A stretch of DNA of 64,000 bases, taken from NCBI RefSeq assembly GCF_000224065.1, contig NZ_AFWT01000024.1, positions 1 through 64,000 on the forward strand, written 5' to 3'. Position numbers and translations under genes: made by a program. Source of the stretch: Thiorhodococcus drewsii AZ1 (GTDB lineage Bacteria; Pseudomonadota; Gammaproteobacteria; Chromatiales; Chromatiaceae). Of this stretch, positions 1 to 9,226 are shown one piece after another. Every line of letters begins with the position of its first letter. Position 1 is the first letter of the stretch. The notes beneath the pieces were generated by a model. That model did no database searches, was not told the DNA's origin, and saw only the letters and a program-made list of their open reading frames with translations.

Positions 1-2
1 AG

Positions 3-113
3 CAGTTTGCCGAGTTCCGAATAGCCTGCAAAGAGTTTTTTGCGGAGCTGGATCTCTATGCGCCCCAACTGCGCACGCTGCTTGCTGAGAACTTCCAGAT
101 TATCGGTAATTGA
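3..113 (+). pseudogene. C-terminal end of an IS630-type transposase (cut by window edge)
   Basis: An open frame enters from the left edge and ends at TGA 111-113, giving 36 residues that include EFRIACKEFFAELDLY and LRTLLAENFQIIG. The pattern F-R-x3-C-x2-FF, then a Tyr, then LR-x-LL-x2-NF-x-I resembles the extreme C-terminus of IS630/Tc1-like DDE transposases. This is recognised from the family pattern, not from a search. The catalytic part lies outside the window, so I cannot say whether the element is intact. It lies 50 bases upstream of the large mosaic gene. No terminal inverted repeat was recognised after the stop. Confidence 0.55.
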
Positions 114-162
114 GAACCGAAATCCTGCATTCGCTAGGTATAGACTCGTGATCGAGGTTACC

Positions 163-3100
163 ATGAACAGCCTTCTCTCACAGACTCGCGCGCTGTCAGG
201 CTCATCATTAGATAAATGCCGTTTGCTGGACAGTGGTCGCACACAAGTCAACATCTCGTGGATATGCGCTCTGATCCTGCTCATTGCGACATCCAATGCC
301 TCAGTAGCAGCCGGACTCGATCTGCCGTTCATGCAGAACCAAGGTCAGTTTCCACAAGACACCCTCTTTGTCGCGCACGATGGCCGATACTCGGTCTCTG
401 TCCGACCACAGTCGATTCGTTACGAGATCGGTGCCGGAGTGGAGCTCGACGAAATCGCTCCTTTGTCGCCAAGTCTTTTCGAGCCTCGTGGGGCCGAGGC
501 GGCACAAACACGCATACACGATTTCCGCAGCAATGACCCCACGCTTTGGCTAAACGACATTCCCAGTTACCGGACCATTCGGGTCGGAGATCTCGCCTCA
601 GGGATCAGTCTCGAACTGATTCAGGGTGAACGCGGTATCGAGAAGGTGATTCGCGTCGAACCTGGTGCCCAGGTGAGCGACATCGCGCTCACCTTCGCGC
701 AGCCGCATCGATTGGCACTCGACGAGGATGGCACGCTGACAGCCACCCTGACGGAGGGAGGACACGCATTCCGCTTCAGCCAGCCCATCGCGTTCCAGGA
801 GATCGACGGCGAACGCGTCGAGGTCGCGGTCGCATACAGACTGATGCCGGAAGGTGGGTACGGCTTCCAGGTCGGCGCCTATGATGCCCAGACCACCTTG
901 GTGATCGACCCAACCCTAGTCGCCTCCACGCTAATCGGGGGTGATGCCACCGACAGCGTCAAGAAGGTCGTCGTGGAAGCGGCGGGGACTGTCGTCGTCG
1001 CAGGTCAAACCGCTGTTCCAAGCACCACTGACAGCAATCACATTCCGACTGTCACCGGCGGCTATGACAGCACACTCCCCGAAGGCAGCGGCAACGATAT
1101 CTTCGTCGCGCGCCTCGATGCAGAATTGAGCCAGATCCTCGACTTCACCTTTCTTGGATCGACTGAAGACGACAGGATCAATGCGCTCCAGCAAGCACCC
1201 GATGGCAGCGTCTACCTGTCCGGCAATGCCTCGACGAACGCGGGTTTTCCGACGACCGAAAATGCCTATCAGCGTACCGGGAAACGTGGATGGGCCGGTT
1301 TCGTCAGTCGTCTGTCGTCCGATCTGTCGAGACTGATGGCCTCAACAGTGTTCGACGTGGCACCTTTTACTTCGCTCGATTTCACTGACATGGCACTTGA
1401 CTCCATAGGAAATGTATTCCTCACGGGGCGAATCGCCGGCGAAGGTCTTCCCGCCACGGGATATGACACCAGCAACAATGGCTGGGGCGATGTGCTCCTA
1501 ATAAAGTTTGACGCCAATCTCACCAATGTGATGGCGGCCAGCTACCTGGGAGGAAGTAGTCAAGAGCGTGGCGTGGCGATCCTGATCGATAACCAGGATC
1601 GTGTTTATGTCACCGGCACTGTCCATAACGCGAACGCACCTCAAAACGAATCAGGATTGCAGTACGATTTCCCAACGACATCAAACGCCTGGATGCCAAT
1701 TGGCACCGGCTGCTATGCATCCTTTGTCAGCCGCTTCGATAATGATTTATCCGAGCTTCAGGCCAGCACCTTCATTGGCGTCGAGGGGACTAGCAAAACG
1801 CGGTGTGGCTATACGACTGACTACGGCGAGGTCACGACAAGCGATTTTCTTCTCACAGAATCAGGCCACCTCTATGTGGCCGGTGGAGTGGATGCTCAGG
1901 GCCTACCCCTCACGGGTGGTTTCCAACCGTTGTACGACACAAAGCTCCATTATATGACGCCGTTTGTGCTGCGCATGGATAGCGACCTGACGACAGTTGA
2001 TGCGGTCACCCATTTCGGCGGGGCAGAGGACCAAGCTGGCGAACTCGCTTTGACGCCAGAGGGTAACATCCTTTTAGCGGGCGAGACGTATTCAAATGAT
2101 CTCCCGACCACCATCGATGCCTATCAACGGCTATTTAATCTAGGCGTCCACCGCTACGCCGCTCACGACATCTATTTTGGCGTCTTCAACCCCGACCTTA
2201 GCCGTCTCCTCTACGCGACCTTGATTGGTGGCACCCATTACGACTCCTTTGGTGGAGTCGACCTAGGCCCGGACGGCAGCGTCTATCTGGTTGGAGATAC
2301 ATTGGGCACCTCAGATCCAGACCAGAATTTTCCGACGACCGCGGGAACGCTCGACCAAACATTGCCTGCAAACGACGATGATGGCTTCATTGCCCGGCTG
2401 ATGATCCCCGAGGTGTTATCGGTATCGATCAAGGGCACCGGCCTGATAATCCCAGGGACTGAAGAAGATTTCGAACTCACGTATCGCAACACCATGCGCA
2501 CCACAGCCGAAGACGCCGTCGTCGTCGTTGACATTCCGGCCGGCTTCGAGTTCGTGGAATATGACGAGACTGCTCAATACTATGCCGAGGGTCGTTGCGA
2601 GAATCAGCTCTTTTGGTCCCTTGGTAATTTGCCCACCTATACCGAAGGAAAACTGTATTTCAAAATGCGGGTGCCTTCCGGAACTCCGACGAAAGATTTT
2701 GAGTTTACCGCCCGCATCAGCGCGAGTAATGATCCAGACGACACCTTCGATGTCTCACCCTATCTGGACTATCAGGGAATCGAGGTCGCCGATTGGCGCT
2801 TTCTCTCGCTCGCTGAAGCCGAACAGTCTCGACAGGCGCATGCCAAAATCGAAGCGCTTTACACGCAAGTTTTGCGAGACGGCTATGCGTTCAGTGGCAC
2901 CGCGACCCATATCCAGATGACAGGCGGTCGAGAATGGTGGCAATTTTATCTGATCGATACCCAAGATGGCACACTGGCCGTGCTTTCTGGATCCACCGAT
3001 TCAGCCCTCATAGAGCACTATCAAGGCAGCACATATAGTCTTTTCGATCAAGATGGTGGCTTTCACTGGAATCGCGGCGCCGGATCCTTGGACATGTTCG

Positions 3101-5520
3101 GTGCATCGGCGTCATTATCGCAAGCCGAAACGGCGCTCATGTCATCGAACGCGTCATCGTTATTCACGAGGCAAGGCCGTTGTAACTTCAATTGTATGAT
3201 CAACACGATCCCCGATATGGCCCTGGGCAAGATCAACGCTGCCTATAGCGCGCTCGGTTTAACGATCGACTGCGTCAAATGCGCCGATGCTATTCGGAAT
3301 GGAAATACTGACGAAACCAGCGTTGTAACTAATTGTTCAAAATGTACGGCCAATGCAGCTGAACTCGCCACCAAGAATATTCCTGGGGTCGGAGATTTAG
3401 TCAGCGTCGGCACTTCGCTGGCCGATTGCCACAACACTTGCGCTAAGAATCCGGACGCGCACATATGCACCAAAGACCGGCTCGATTGCACCTGCTTTTA
3501 TAATTGGGTCTCATTTGGTTTAGGAACCTGCCGGACGCAGTGCAATAAGACGACAGGTATGTACGCGCCCGCGAGCTCCGGAGCGGCCACCTGCCCCCTC
3601 GATGAGGTTTGTGACGCCGCCAGCTGCAACCAGGATGGCGACGCCTTCTCCTGCTGTGTCCCTGAAAAGAAAAAATGCCCCCTAGCCAAAAGCTGCGCGA
3701 CCAAGGTAACGCAAGTTCGAGCATCCCATGATCCCAATGCAAAGCTCGCCGAACCAGCTGGCGCCGCACTGGCCGGCTCGGAATTGAACTATCGATTGCA
3801 ATACGAGAACACCGGCGAGGGCGATGCGCTAGGGGTCTTCGTCATCGATCGGCTCTCCGAGTTCTATGACGCGTCGACGCTCCAGATCGACAACGGTGGC
3901 ACCTATGATGACGCCTCCCGCCTGCTGTCTTGGCAGATCGGCGACCTGAATCCAGGCGAATTCGGGGAGGTAAGCTTCCGTGTTCAACTCGATGCCGATC
4001 TGCCCGATGGGACCGTGGTCAGCAATCAGGCTGAGGTCTTCTTCCCCAACGCGCTGGAAACCACACTCACCAACCTGGTCGTACATGAAATCACCAGCCT
4101 CGCGGCCCATGATCAAAGGATCCAGGCGACCGCAGGCACGGCGGTTCCCGTCATGCTGAACGGACAAGGCGGATCCAATCTGACGTATGAGATTCTTTCC
4201 GATCCCTTGTTCGGTACCCTGAACGGCACCCTACCCCAACTGGGCTACACGGCAGAGTCCGGATTCAGCGGCGTCGACCGACTCACTTTCCGGGTGCTCA
4301 GTGGCAGTCGCGCGAGCGCGCCGGCAACCATCACCTTCGAGGTTGCTCCAGACCCAGCCGATACCACGCCACCAGCAGTGATCTCGGTCACCCCCGAGCG
4401 AGATGCCATCGACGTACCCGTCAGCGGCGGTGCAATCGACGAGAGCCGCTACACTCCGGCAATCGAGGCGACCTTCAGCGAGGATGTAGATACCAGCGAG
4501 GCTGATTTCAGCCTGGATGGCGTATCCGGCACGCTCGAATACGATGCCGCGATCCGCACACTGCGATTCTGGCCTGCGAATCAGCTCGCCTTTGGAGAGA
4601 CCTATACGGCGTACCTGAGTGGTGTAATCGATCTCAACGACAATGTGATGGACGAGCCGGTCAGTTGGAGTTTCTCGACCGGATTCGATCCCAACGCCGA
4701 ACAAGTCACTCTACGAATCGAAACCTCTGGCACCGGCTCCGGCCGGGTGACGAGCACGCCGGCAGCCATCGACTGTGGCACCACCTGTTCGGCGTCGCGA
4801 CCAATCGAATCCGTGATCACCCTGAACGCCGAGCCTAGTTCTGGCAGTACCTTCGGCGGCTGGAGCGGAGCCTGCTCAGACAGCGCGACAAGCTGCGAAC
4901 TCACACTCGATGAGGACACACAGGTCGGAGCGCAGTTCGATTCAGGTTGGGTAGTCGACCGTACGGCCGTGGACTGGCAAGTCGCCGAGATCTACCTGGC
5001 AACCATGGGCTATGCGCCCGACAGCGAAGGCCTCGATTATTGGGTCAATACACTGAGCCGAGACAGCGCCTGGACTCCGACCACGGTCGCGCAAAGCTTC
5101 TTCGATCAACCACTCGTACAAGCCGCCTACCCCGGCTCGCTCGGCTATGGGGGACTGATCGAGGCGCTCTACCGTAATATCTTCGACCGTGAGGCCGATA
5201 CAGAGGGATACGGATACTGGCTGGCTGAACTGGAAAGTGGCCGAGTGCTGCGGAATCAGATGATCATCGCCCTGATCAACGGGGGCTGGGCCAATCCAGA
5301 TGCGGCCACAGACATGGCCCGCTTCGGCAACCGGATCCACGTCAGTCTCGCCTTCGCTGCGGCCCAGCGCTCACGCGGCATCCTCTACGGCGCACTCGAC
5401 ACCGCCGGGCAGTCCGCCTTGCGCCAAGCGGGACAGAACGTGTTATGGGGTGTCACCAGCGATACATCGACGATCCAACCAGCCATCGATCGGATCGATG
5501 AACTGCTCGACAGCATCTGA
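163..5520 (+). CDS. Very large secreted mosaic protein: SBBP beta-propeller, DUF11-like, Big_5-like and DUF4214 domains
   Basis: Product of 1785 residues. The chosen ATG 163 has GAGG about 5 bases upstream and gives a signal peptide with a long n-region and hydrophobic core WICALILLIATSNA; the frame is open back to 40. Approximate domain order: DUF7948-like N-terminus (QNQGQFP) at 55-250; SBBP-type beta-propeller repeats with recurring FPTT and LGG-type motifs at 260-745; a DUF11-like domain at 750-860; a cysteine-rich island of about 20 Cys at 1000-1175; a second DUF11-like domain (DPNAK start) at 1186-1310; a Big_5-like domain (DTTPPAV start) at 1400-1510; a bacterial repeat domain (GGWSGAC) at 1512-1594; DUF4214 (YRNIFDREAD) at about 1600-1730. 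Such proteins are usually surface-exposed or secreted, often adhesive; the role here is inferred. No sorting signal or secretion partner is visible. Confidence 0.88.
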   Translation: MNSLLSQTRALSGSSLDKCRLLDSGRTQVNISWICALILLIATSNASVAAGLDLPFMQNQGQFPQDTLFVAHDGRYSVSVRPQSIRYEIGAGVELDEIAPLSPSLFEPRGAEAAQTRIHDFRSNDPTLWLNDIPSYRTIRVGDLASGISLELIQGERGIEKVIRVEPGAQVSDIALTFAQPHRLALDEDGTLTATLTEGGHAFRFSQPIAFQEIDGERVEVAVAYRLMPEGGYGFQVGAYDAQTTLVIDPTLVASTLIGGDATDSVKKVVVEAAGTVVVAGQTAVPSTTDSNHIPTVTGGYDSTLPEGSGNDIFVARLDAELSQILDFTFLGSTEDDRINALQQAPDGSVYLSGNASTNAGFPTTENAYQRTGKRGWAGFVSRLSSDLSRLMASTVFDVAPFTSLDFTDMALDSIGNVFLTGRIAGEGLPATGYDTSNNGWGDVLLIKFDANLTNVMAASYLGGSSQERGVAILIDNQDRVYVTGTVHNANAPQNESGLQYDFPTTSNAWMPIGTGCYASFVSRFDNDLSELQASTFIGVEGTSKTRCGYTTDYGEVTTSDFLLTESGHLYVAGGVDAQGLPLTGGFQPLYDTKLHYMTPFVLRMDSDLTTVDAVTHFGGAEDQAGELALTPEGNILLAGETYSNDLPTTIDAYQRLFNLGVHRYAAHDIYFGVFNPDLSRLLYATLIGGTHYDSFGGVDLGPDGSVYLVGDTLGTSDPDQNFPTTAGTLDQTLPANDDDGFIARLMIPEVLSVSIKGTGLIIPGTEEDFELTYRNTMRTTAEDAVVVVDIPAGFEFVEYDETAQYYAEGRCENQLFWSLGNLPTYTEGKLYFKMRVPSGTPTKDFEFTARISASNDPDDTFDVSPYLDYQGIEVADWRFLSLAEAEQSRQAHAKIEALYTQVLRDGYAFSGTATHIQMTGGREWWQFYLIDTQDGTLAVLSGSTDSALIEHYQGSTYSLFDQDGGFHWNRGAGSLDMFGASASLSQAETALMSSNASSLFTRQGRCNFNCMINTIPDMALGKINAAYSALGLTIDCVKCADAIRNGNTDETSVVTNCSKCTANAAELATKNIPGVGDLVSVGTSLADCHNTCAKNPDAHICTKDRLDCTCFYNWVSFGLGTCRTQCNKTTGMYAPASSGAATCPLDEVCDAASCNQDGDAFSCCVPEKKKCPLAKSCATKVTQVRASHDPNAKLAEPAGAALAGSELNYRLQYENTGEGDALGVFVIDRLSEFYDASTLQIDNGGTYDDASRLLSWQIGDLNPGEFGEVSFRVQLDADLPDGTVVSNQAEVFFPNALETTLTNLVVHEITSLAAHDQRIQATAGTAVPVMLNGQGGSNLTYEILSDPLFGTLNGTLPQLGYTAESGFSGVDRLTFRVLSGSRASAPATITFEVAPDPADTTPPAVISVTPERDAIDVPVSGGAIDESRYTPAIEATFSEDVDTSEADFSLDGVSGTLEYDAAIRTLRFWPANQLAFGETYTAYLSGVIDLNDNVMDEPVSWSFSTGFDPNAEQVTLRIETSGTGSGRVTSTPAAIDCGTTCSASRPIESVITLNAEPSSGSTFGGWSGACSDSATSCELTLDEDTQVGAQFDSGWVVDRTAVDWQVAEIYLATMGYAPDSEGLDYWVNTLSRDSAWTPTTVAQSFFDQPLVQAAYPGSLGYGGLIEALYRNIFDREADTEGYGYWLAELESGRVLRNQMIIALINGGWANPDAATDMARFGNRIHVSLAFAAAQRSRGILYGALDTAGQSALRQAGQNVLWGVTSDTSTIQPAIDRIDELLDSI

Positions 5521-5529
5521 TGGATGCAG

Positions 5530-5569
5530 GTGGGAATATGCCGATTCATCTAATCAGGCATATTCCCAC
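5530..5569. terminator. Perfect 13-bp inverted repeat after the mosaic gene
   Basis: Arms GTGGGAATATGCC (5530-5542) and GGCATATTCCCAC (5557-5569) flank a 14-base loop that can extend the stem by GATT/AATC. The repeat begins 9 bases after the stop of the mosaic gene. No U-tract follows, so it may be a factor-assisted terminator or mRNA 3' stabiliser. Confidence 0.55.
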
Positions 5570-5608
5570 GATAACTGCGGTCATACAGCGATGTTCTCTC
5601 ACGCCAAT

Positions 5609-5644
5609 AGAGTGCTGGCCGCCTGCAGAGTGCTGGCCGCCTGC
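5609..5644. repeat. Tandem duplication of an 18-bp unit
   Basis: The unit AGAGTGCTGGCCGCCTGC occurs twice in direct succession (5609-5626 and 5627-5644). It lies in the 256-base gap between the mosaic gene and the convergent GTPase gene. No convincing gene occupies this gap. Confidence 0.85.
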
Positions 5645-5776
5645 GGCACCGATCACCACGGTATCGAAGTCTTCACCGCAGCAGGGGCGCTCAACTCGCA
5701 TGTCTTCAAGCATCTGCGTTTCCCCAGAAACGACGGCGCATTCAGCGACCGAAGCTGACCGGCAAGATCCTCAAAG

Positions 5777-6958
5777 TCAGAGGCGACGAGGCGCACGGCC
5801 AGGGAATGCGAGGAGCAAGCGACCCGCATTGGCGAGTTGTCGGCGCAGCAGGGTCCAGTTCTCCTCGCGGCGCCCAGCGCCCAGACAGCGCAACAGACGG
5901 ATCCGCTGGTCGCGATCCATCAGGTCCAGCATAGCGGCCCACAGGGTGTCATCCACGTTGTAGACACGCCCCTCGGCGAGACAGACCGGCACGACGGAGG
6001 CGATCGGCACCTCGAAATCGGCCGAGAAGGCCGTCACCGCAGCCTGAATGCTCATGGCCTTGAGATCATCCGGGTTCGTGAGGTCATAGGGAGGCTGCCA
6101 TTCACGCAGCGGACGCAGACGGTCGATGTGGGTGACCACGAGCAGCAGCGGGGGCGGACGGCGATCGACACGAGCGGTCTGGGCAAGCCGTAGCGCATCC
6201 AGGATCTGACGCTCGGATTGGCGCTCGGGGCGATGCGCGGCGCTGACCCAGATGATGAAATCGGCGACGTTCGCCACCTCGTGTAGGCTCTTGTGGGCCA
6301 ATCGCTCGGAACCGGGGGTGTCGTAGATGATGGCAAGCTCTCGCCCCTGATGCTCCAGTCGATACGGAGTCAGAGCACGATTGGGATCCGGGGTGAGATC
6401 GGTCGCCGCGCGCAGCTTGCCGAACAGGGCGCCAATGAGGGTGGATTTACCCGAATTGGAAAATCCAAGCAGAAGGATACGCAGAGAGCCTTCGGCGACA
6501 GGGCTCGCCTCGGGCGTCACCAGGGTTTTCGACGATGCCATGGGCGGAACCGGCGACGGCGTCTCGACTCGCCGCATCGGCTCAGGCGCTTGCGAACGAG
6601 GTTCGATGGAATACGGCCGCCCGCGCTCAGCAGGCCGCCGGACCCGAGTAGAGATCCAGGATTGCAGCCAAAATCCAAGGCCCGCGAACATCGCCAGAAC
6701 CCCGATCCAAACAACAAACCAGCCGCGTTCGAGGAGCCACAGCATACCGAGCGGCAACAGCACGACGACCGGCATCGCCCATAGCGCCAAGGGTGCCGAA
6801 CCTTGGCGCTCGACACGCTCCAAGAGACACTCCAAGATCAACCTGGCCTGAGGCCGCCCAAGGTCCGGCAGTCTCGCTTGCAACCTGCGCCATGGGGTCG
6901 TCCCGGCCTTTCGATGAAAAATCGTCATCTCGCTGGCATCCTCATGCAGTGTTCCCAT
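5777..6958 (-). CDS. Membrane-anchored GTPase-domain protein
   Basis: Predicted 393 residues. Two hydrophobic segments near 58-76 and 80-98 are followed by a proline-rich linker and a P-loop GTPase domain: G1 GFSNSGKST (165-173), G3 DTPG (213-216), G4 THID (276-279). It probably acts at the inner-membrane face as a regulatory GTPase of the dynamin/YfjP-like broad group; the partner is unknown. ATG 6958 is preferred because AAGG lies 6 bases upstream; ATG 6928 is an alternative with AGGA 10 bases upstream, and the frame stays open to 7063. It is transcribed divergently from pbpG. The C-terminal 60 residues are arginine-rich and match no domain I recognise. Confidence 0.8.
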   Translation of the reverse strand: MGTLHEDASEMTIFHRKAGTTPWRRLQARLPDLGRPQARLILECLLERVERQGSAPLALWAMPVVVLLPLGMLWLLERGWFVVWIGVLAMFAGLGFWLQSWISTRVRRPAERGRPYSIEPRSQAPEPMRRVETPSPVPPMASSKTLVTPEASPVAEGSLRILLLGFSNSGKSTLIGALFGKLRAATDLTPDPNRALTPYRLEHQGRELAIIYDTPGSERLAHKSLHEVANVADFIIWVSAAHRPERQSERQILDALRLAQTARVDRRPPPLLLVVTHIDRLRPLREWQPPYDLTNPDDLKAMSIQAAVTAFSADFEVPIASVVPVCLAEGRVYNVDDTLWAAMLDLMDRDQRIRLLRCLGAGRREENWTLLRRQLANAGRLLLAFPGRAPRRL

Positions 6959-7140
6959 TCTACGCCTTGCGTCGGCGGCATGAAGGACGAGAGCCAGTAT
7001 CGCTGACCTTAGATGCACCGACACGGCTGCCGAATCAGACCGATCGAGCCAATGGATTGGCATCGCGTTAACGCACGGGTATGCGATAATTTCACTTTGG
7101 CCGCTCTTACCAACCCATTTGACCGAAGGTTTTTTCCGCC

Positions 7141-8178
7141 ATGTCTAGGTTGCATCCGTTGCGATCCATCGTTCTCCGCATCCCTAAACCTTTCGGCGGC
7201 AAATGGGGTCGCGTGCTCCCGACGGCACTGTTCCTTGCCCCTCTGGTCCTCACCGGCAGCGCCTGTGCCGGAAACAATCAGGAGGGCTCCCACGCCCCGG
7301 TGATCTCAAGCCGGCTGCACGCCCCAGAGCGCACCAACACCAGCAACGCCTTGGGCCACTGGGGCGGAACCAGCACGAGCCAACGCCGCGACGTTTGGGG
7401 CGGTCTGAACCGTAAGGCATTGCAGGTCCATGTGACCAGCGCCATCGTCGTCGACGAGAACGGTCGGCAGCTCTATGCCAAGAATGCGAACATGGTGACC
7501 CCGATCGCCTCCGTCACCAAGCTGATGACCGCCATGATCGTGCTCGATTCCGGCGTGTCGCTCGATCGCACCATCACCATCATCGACCAGGATCGCGACC
7601 GGCTGCGCAACAGCCGCTCCCGTTTGCGAATCGGTGAGGCGCGCCTCACCCGCGCCGACATGATACGGGCGGCGCTGGTCTCCTCAGACAACCGCGCCGC
7701 GCATGCCCTCGGCCGAACCACCTTCCGCGGAGGCATGCCGGAATTCATCAAAGCGATGAACCGCAAGGCCCGCGCACTCGGGATGCGCAACACCTATTTC
7801 GCCGACTGCAGCGGGCTCGACGCGCGCAACCGCTCGACGGCGGAGGATCTGGTCAAGATGGTACGGGCTTCGACGCGCTATTCATCCATCCGCCAAGCAG
7901 CCGCGACCGGAGAGATGCAGCTCTATCCTTTTTCCGGCAAGCCACCGCTACGGTATCGAAACACCAATCCGCTGGTTCGCAACCCGGAATGGCAGATCGA
8001 GGTCAGCAAGACCGGGTTCATCAACGAAGCGGGCCGCTGCCTGGTGATGAGCACCGTCATCAACAATCGTCGGATCTATATCGTCCTACTGCACGGCTCG
8101 GGCAAACTGACCCCAGTCGGAGACTCCAACCGAATACGCAACTGGTTGTTGACATCCACCCAGACGGTATCGAGGTAA
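7141..8178 (+). CDS. pbpG: D-alanyl-D-alanine endopeptidase (PBP7 family)
   Basis: Peptidase S11 low-molecular-weight penicillin-binding protein of 345 residues that cleaves peptidoglycan cross-links in the periplasm. The three active-site motifs are visible: SVTK (Ser-x-x-Lys), SDN (Ser-x-Asn) and KTG in VSKTGFINEAG. An N-terminal signal peptide (hydrophobic PTALFLAPLVLTGSACA) precedes a low-complexity linker; the cysteine context does not fit a good lipobox. GAAGG lies upstream of ATG 7141. The next gene starts 6 bases after the stop, so pbpG, trhA and slyX probably form one operon. Confidence 0.9.
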   Translation: MSRLHPLRSIVLRIPKPFGGKWGRVLPTALFLAPLVLTGSACAGNNQEGSHAPVISSRLHAPERTNTSNALGHWGGTSTSQRRDVWGGLNRKALQVHVTSAIVVDENGRQLYAKNANMVTPIASVTKLMTAMIVLDSGVSLDRTITIIDQDRDRLRNSRSRLRIGEARLTRADMIRAALVSSDNRAAHALGRTTFRGGMPEFIKAMNRKARALGMRNTYFADCSGLDARNRSTAEDLVKMVRASTRYSSIRQAAATGEMQLYPFSGKPPLRYRNTNPLVRNPEWQIEVSKTGFINEAGRCLVMSTVINNRRIYIVLLHGSGKLTPVGDSNRIRNWLLTSTQTVSR

Positions 8179-8184
8179 GCGACC

Positions 8185-8799
8185 ATGTACGCCGGAGAGT
8201 TCTTCAATAGCATCTCTCATCTCGTGGGGGCCTTTCTGGCATTGGTCGGGGTCACCGTCATGGTCACCCTGGCAGGGACGGAGGGGGGCGCATTGCGGAT
8301 CACCAGCCTGACCATCTACGGCGTGACCCTTTTTCTGCTCTATCTCTTTTCGACCCTTTACCACAGCCTGCAGGGACGGGCGAAACGCATCTTCCAGATC
8401 CTCGATCACAACGCCATCTATTTGTTGATCGCGGGTACCTATACCCCATTCACCTTGCTCGTTCTGAAGGGCGCGACCGGCTGGTGGATGTTCGGCGCGG
8501 TCTGGACCCTAGCCCTGATCGGCATCATCATCGACTCACTGCCCCGGAAGGGACCGCGCATCATTTCGCTGGCCATCTATTTGGGAATGGGCTGGCTGAT
8601 CCTCTTCGCCCTGGATCCGCTGATCGCCGCCCTGCCCCCGGCCGGCTTCTGGGCCCTGCTCGCCGGCGGACTCTTCTACACCTTCGGCGTCATCTTCTAC
8701 GTCCTCGACGACCGCTACCCCTGGTGCCACGGGATCTGGCACCTCTTCGTGCTCGCCGGAAGCGTCAGCCACTACTTCACCGTTCTGCTCTTCATCTGA
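8185..8799 (+). CDS. trhA: Haemolysin III / TrhA family membrane protein
   Basis: A 204-residue protein with seven hydrophobic segments, typical of the PAQR/HlyIII family (E. coli YqfA/TrhA). Diagnostic features are N-terminal EFFNSISHLVGA, STLYHSLQG with its conserved Ser and His, DHNAIYLLIAGTYTPF, and the C-terminal HGIWHLFVLAGSVSHY with the His residues believed to bind metal. It sits in the inner membrane; family members are linked to membrane homeostasis, though the exact reaction is not established. The ribosome-binding site GAGGTAAG overlaps the end of pbpG, which suggests translational coupling. Confidence 0.88.
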   Translation: MYAGEFFNSISHLVGAFLALVGVTVMVTLAGTEGGALRITSLTIYGVTLFLLYLFSTLYHSLQGRAKRIFQILDHNAIYLLIAGTYTPFTLLVLKGATGWWMFGAVWTLALIGIIIDSLPRKGPRIISLAIYLGMGWLILFALDPLIAALPPAGFWALLAGGLFYTFGVIFYVLDDRYPWCHGIWHLFVLAGSVSHYFTVLLFI

Positions 8800-8814
8800 T
8801 TAGGAGTGATCGAC

Positions 8815-9042
8815 GTGGGACCGACGCACGCACACGAACCCGAATCGGGAATCGCCGACCTCCAGGTCCGCCTGACCTACCAGGAGGACGACCTGAGGCA
8901 TCTCAACCTGACCGTCGCCCGCCAGCAGCAGGAAATCGATTCGCTGCGCCAGGAGCTGCAGCGACTGAAGGAGCTGATCGCCTCGCAGGCCCAGAACGGC
9001 GCAAGCCCCTCCCCAACACACGAATCCCCCCCGCATTATTGA
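8815..9042 (+). CDS. slyX: SlyX family protein
   Basis: Small 75-residue protein, almost entirely an alpha-helical coiled coil: IADLQVRLTYQEDDLRHLN, then QQQEIDSLRQELQRLKELI, then a Pro-rich tail ending PPHY, which is the SlyX signature. Function is unknown in the family. GTG 8815 is preferred over GTG 8806 because the ribosome-binding site TAGGAG (8801-8806) overlaps the latter but sits 8 bases before the former. It follows trhA by 15 bases and probably shares its transcript. Confidence 0.85.
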   Translation: MGPTHAHEPESGIADLQVRLTYQEDDLRHLNLTVARQQQEIDSLRQELQRLKELIASQAQNGASPSPTHESPPHY

Positions 9043-9226
9043 GACTCCATCGCAACCCGGACACGTTGGCTCAGGCGGCACCAGCGCCACTGCTTGGATA
9101 CTCGCATCCGTCCTTGCGACGTGGAAATCAGGTTAGCATTTCACAGACCGTCTCGCCGGATCCAACCGAGGCGGCAACTCATCTACACAAGGGGCGACGC
9201 CCTGTTACTTATGAGATCAGTGCGCA

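Noticed and set aside
5520-5963. Possible small genes between the mosaic gene and the GTPase gene
   Set aside because: The frames run through the 13-bp hairpin and the 18-bp tandem repeat, have low-complexity products and no ribosome-binding sites.
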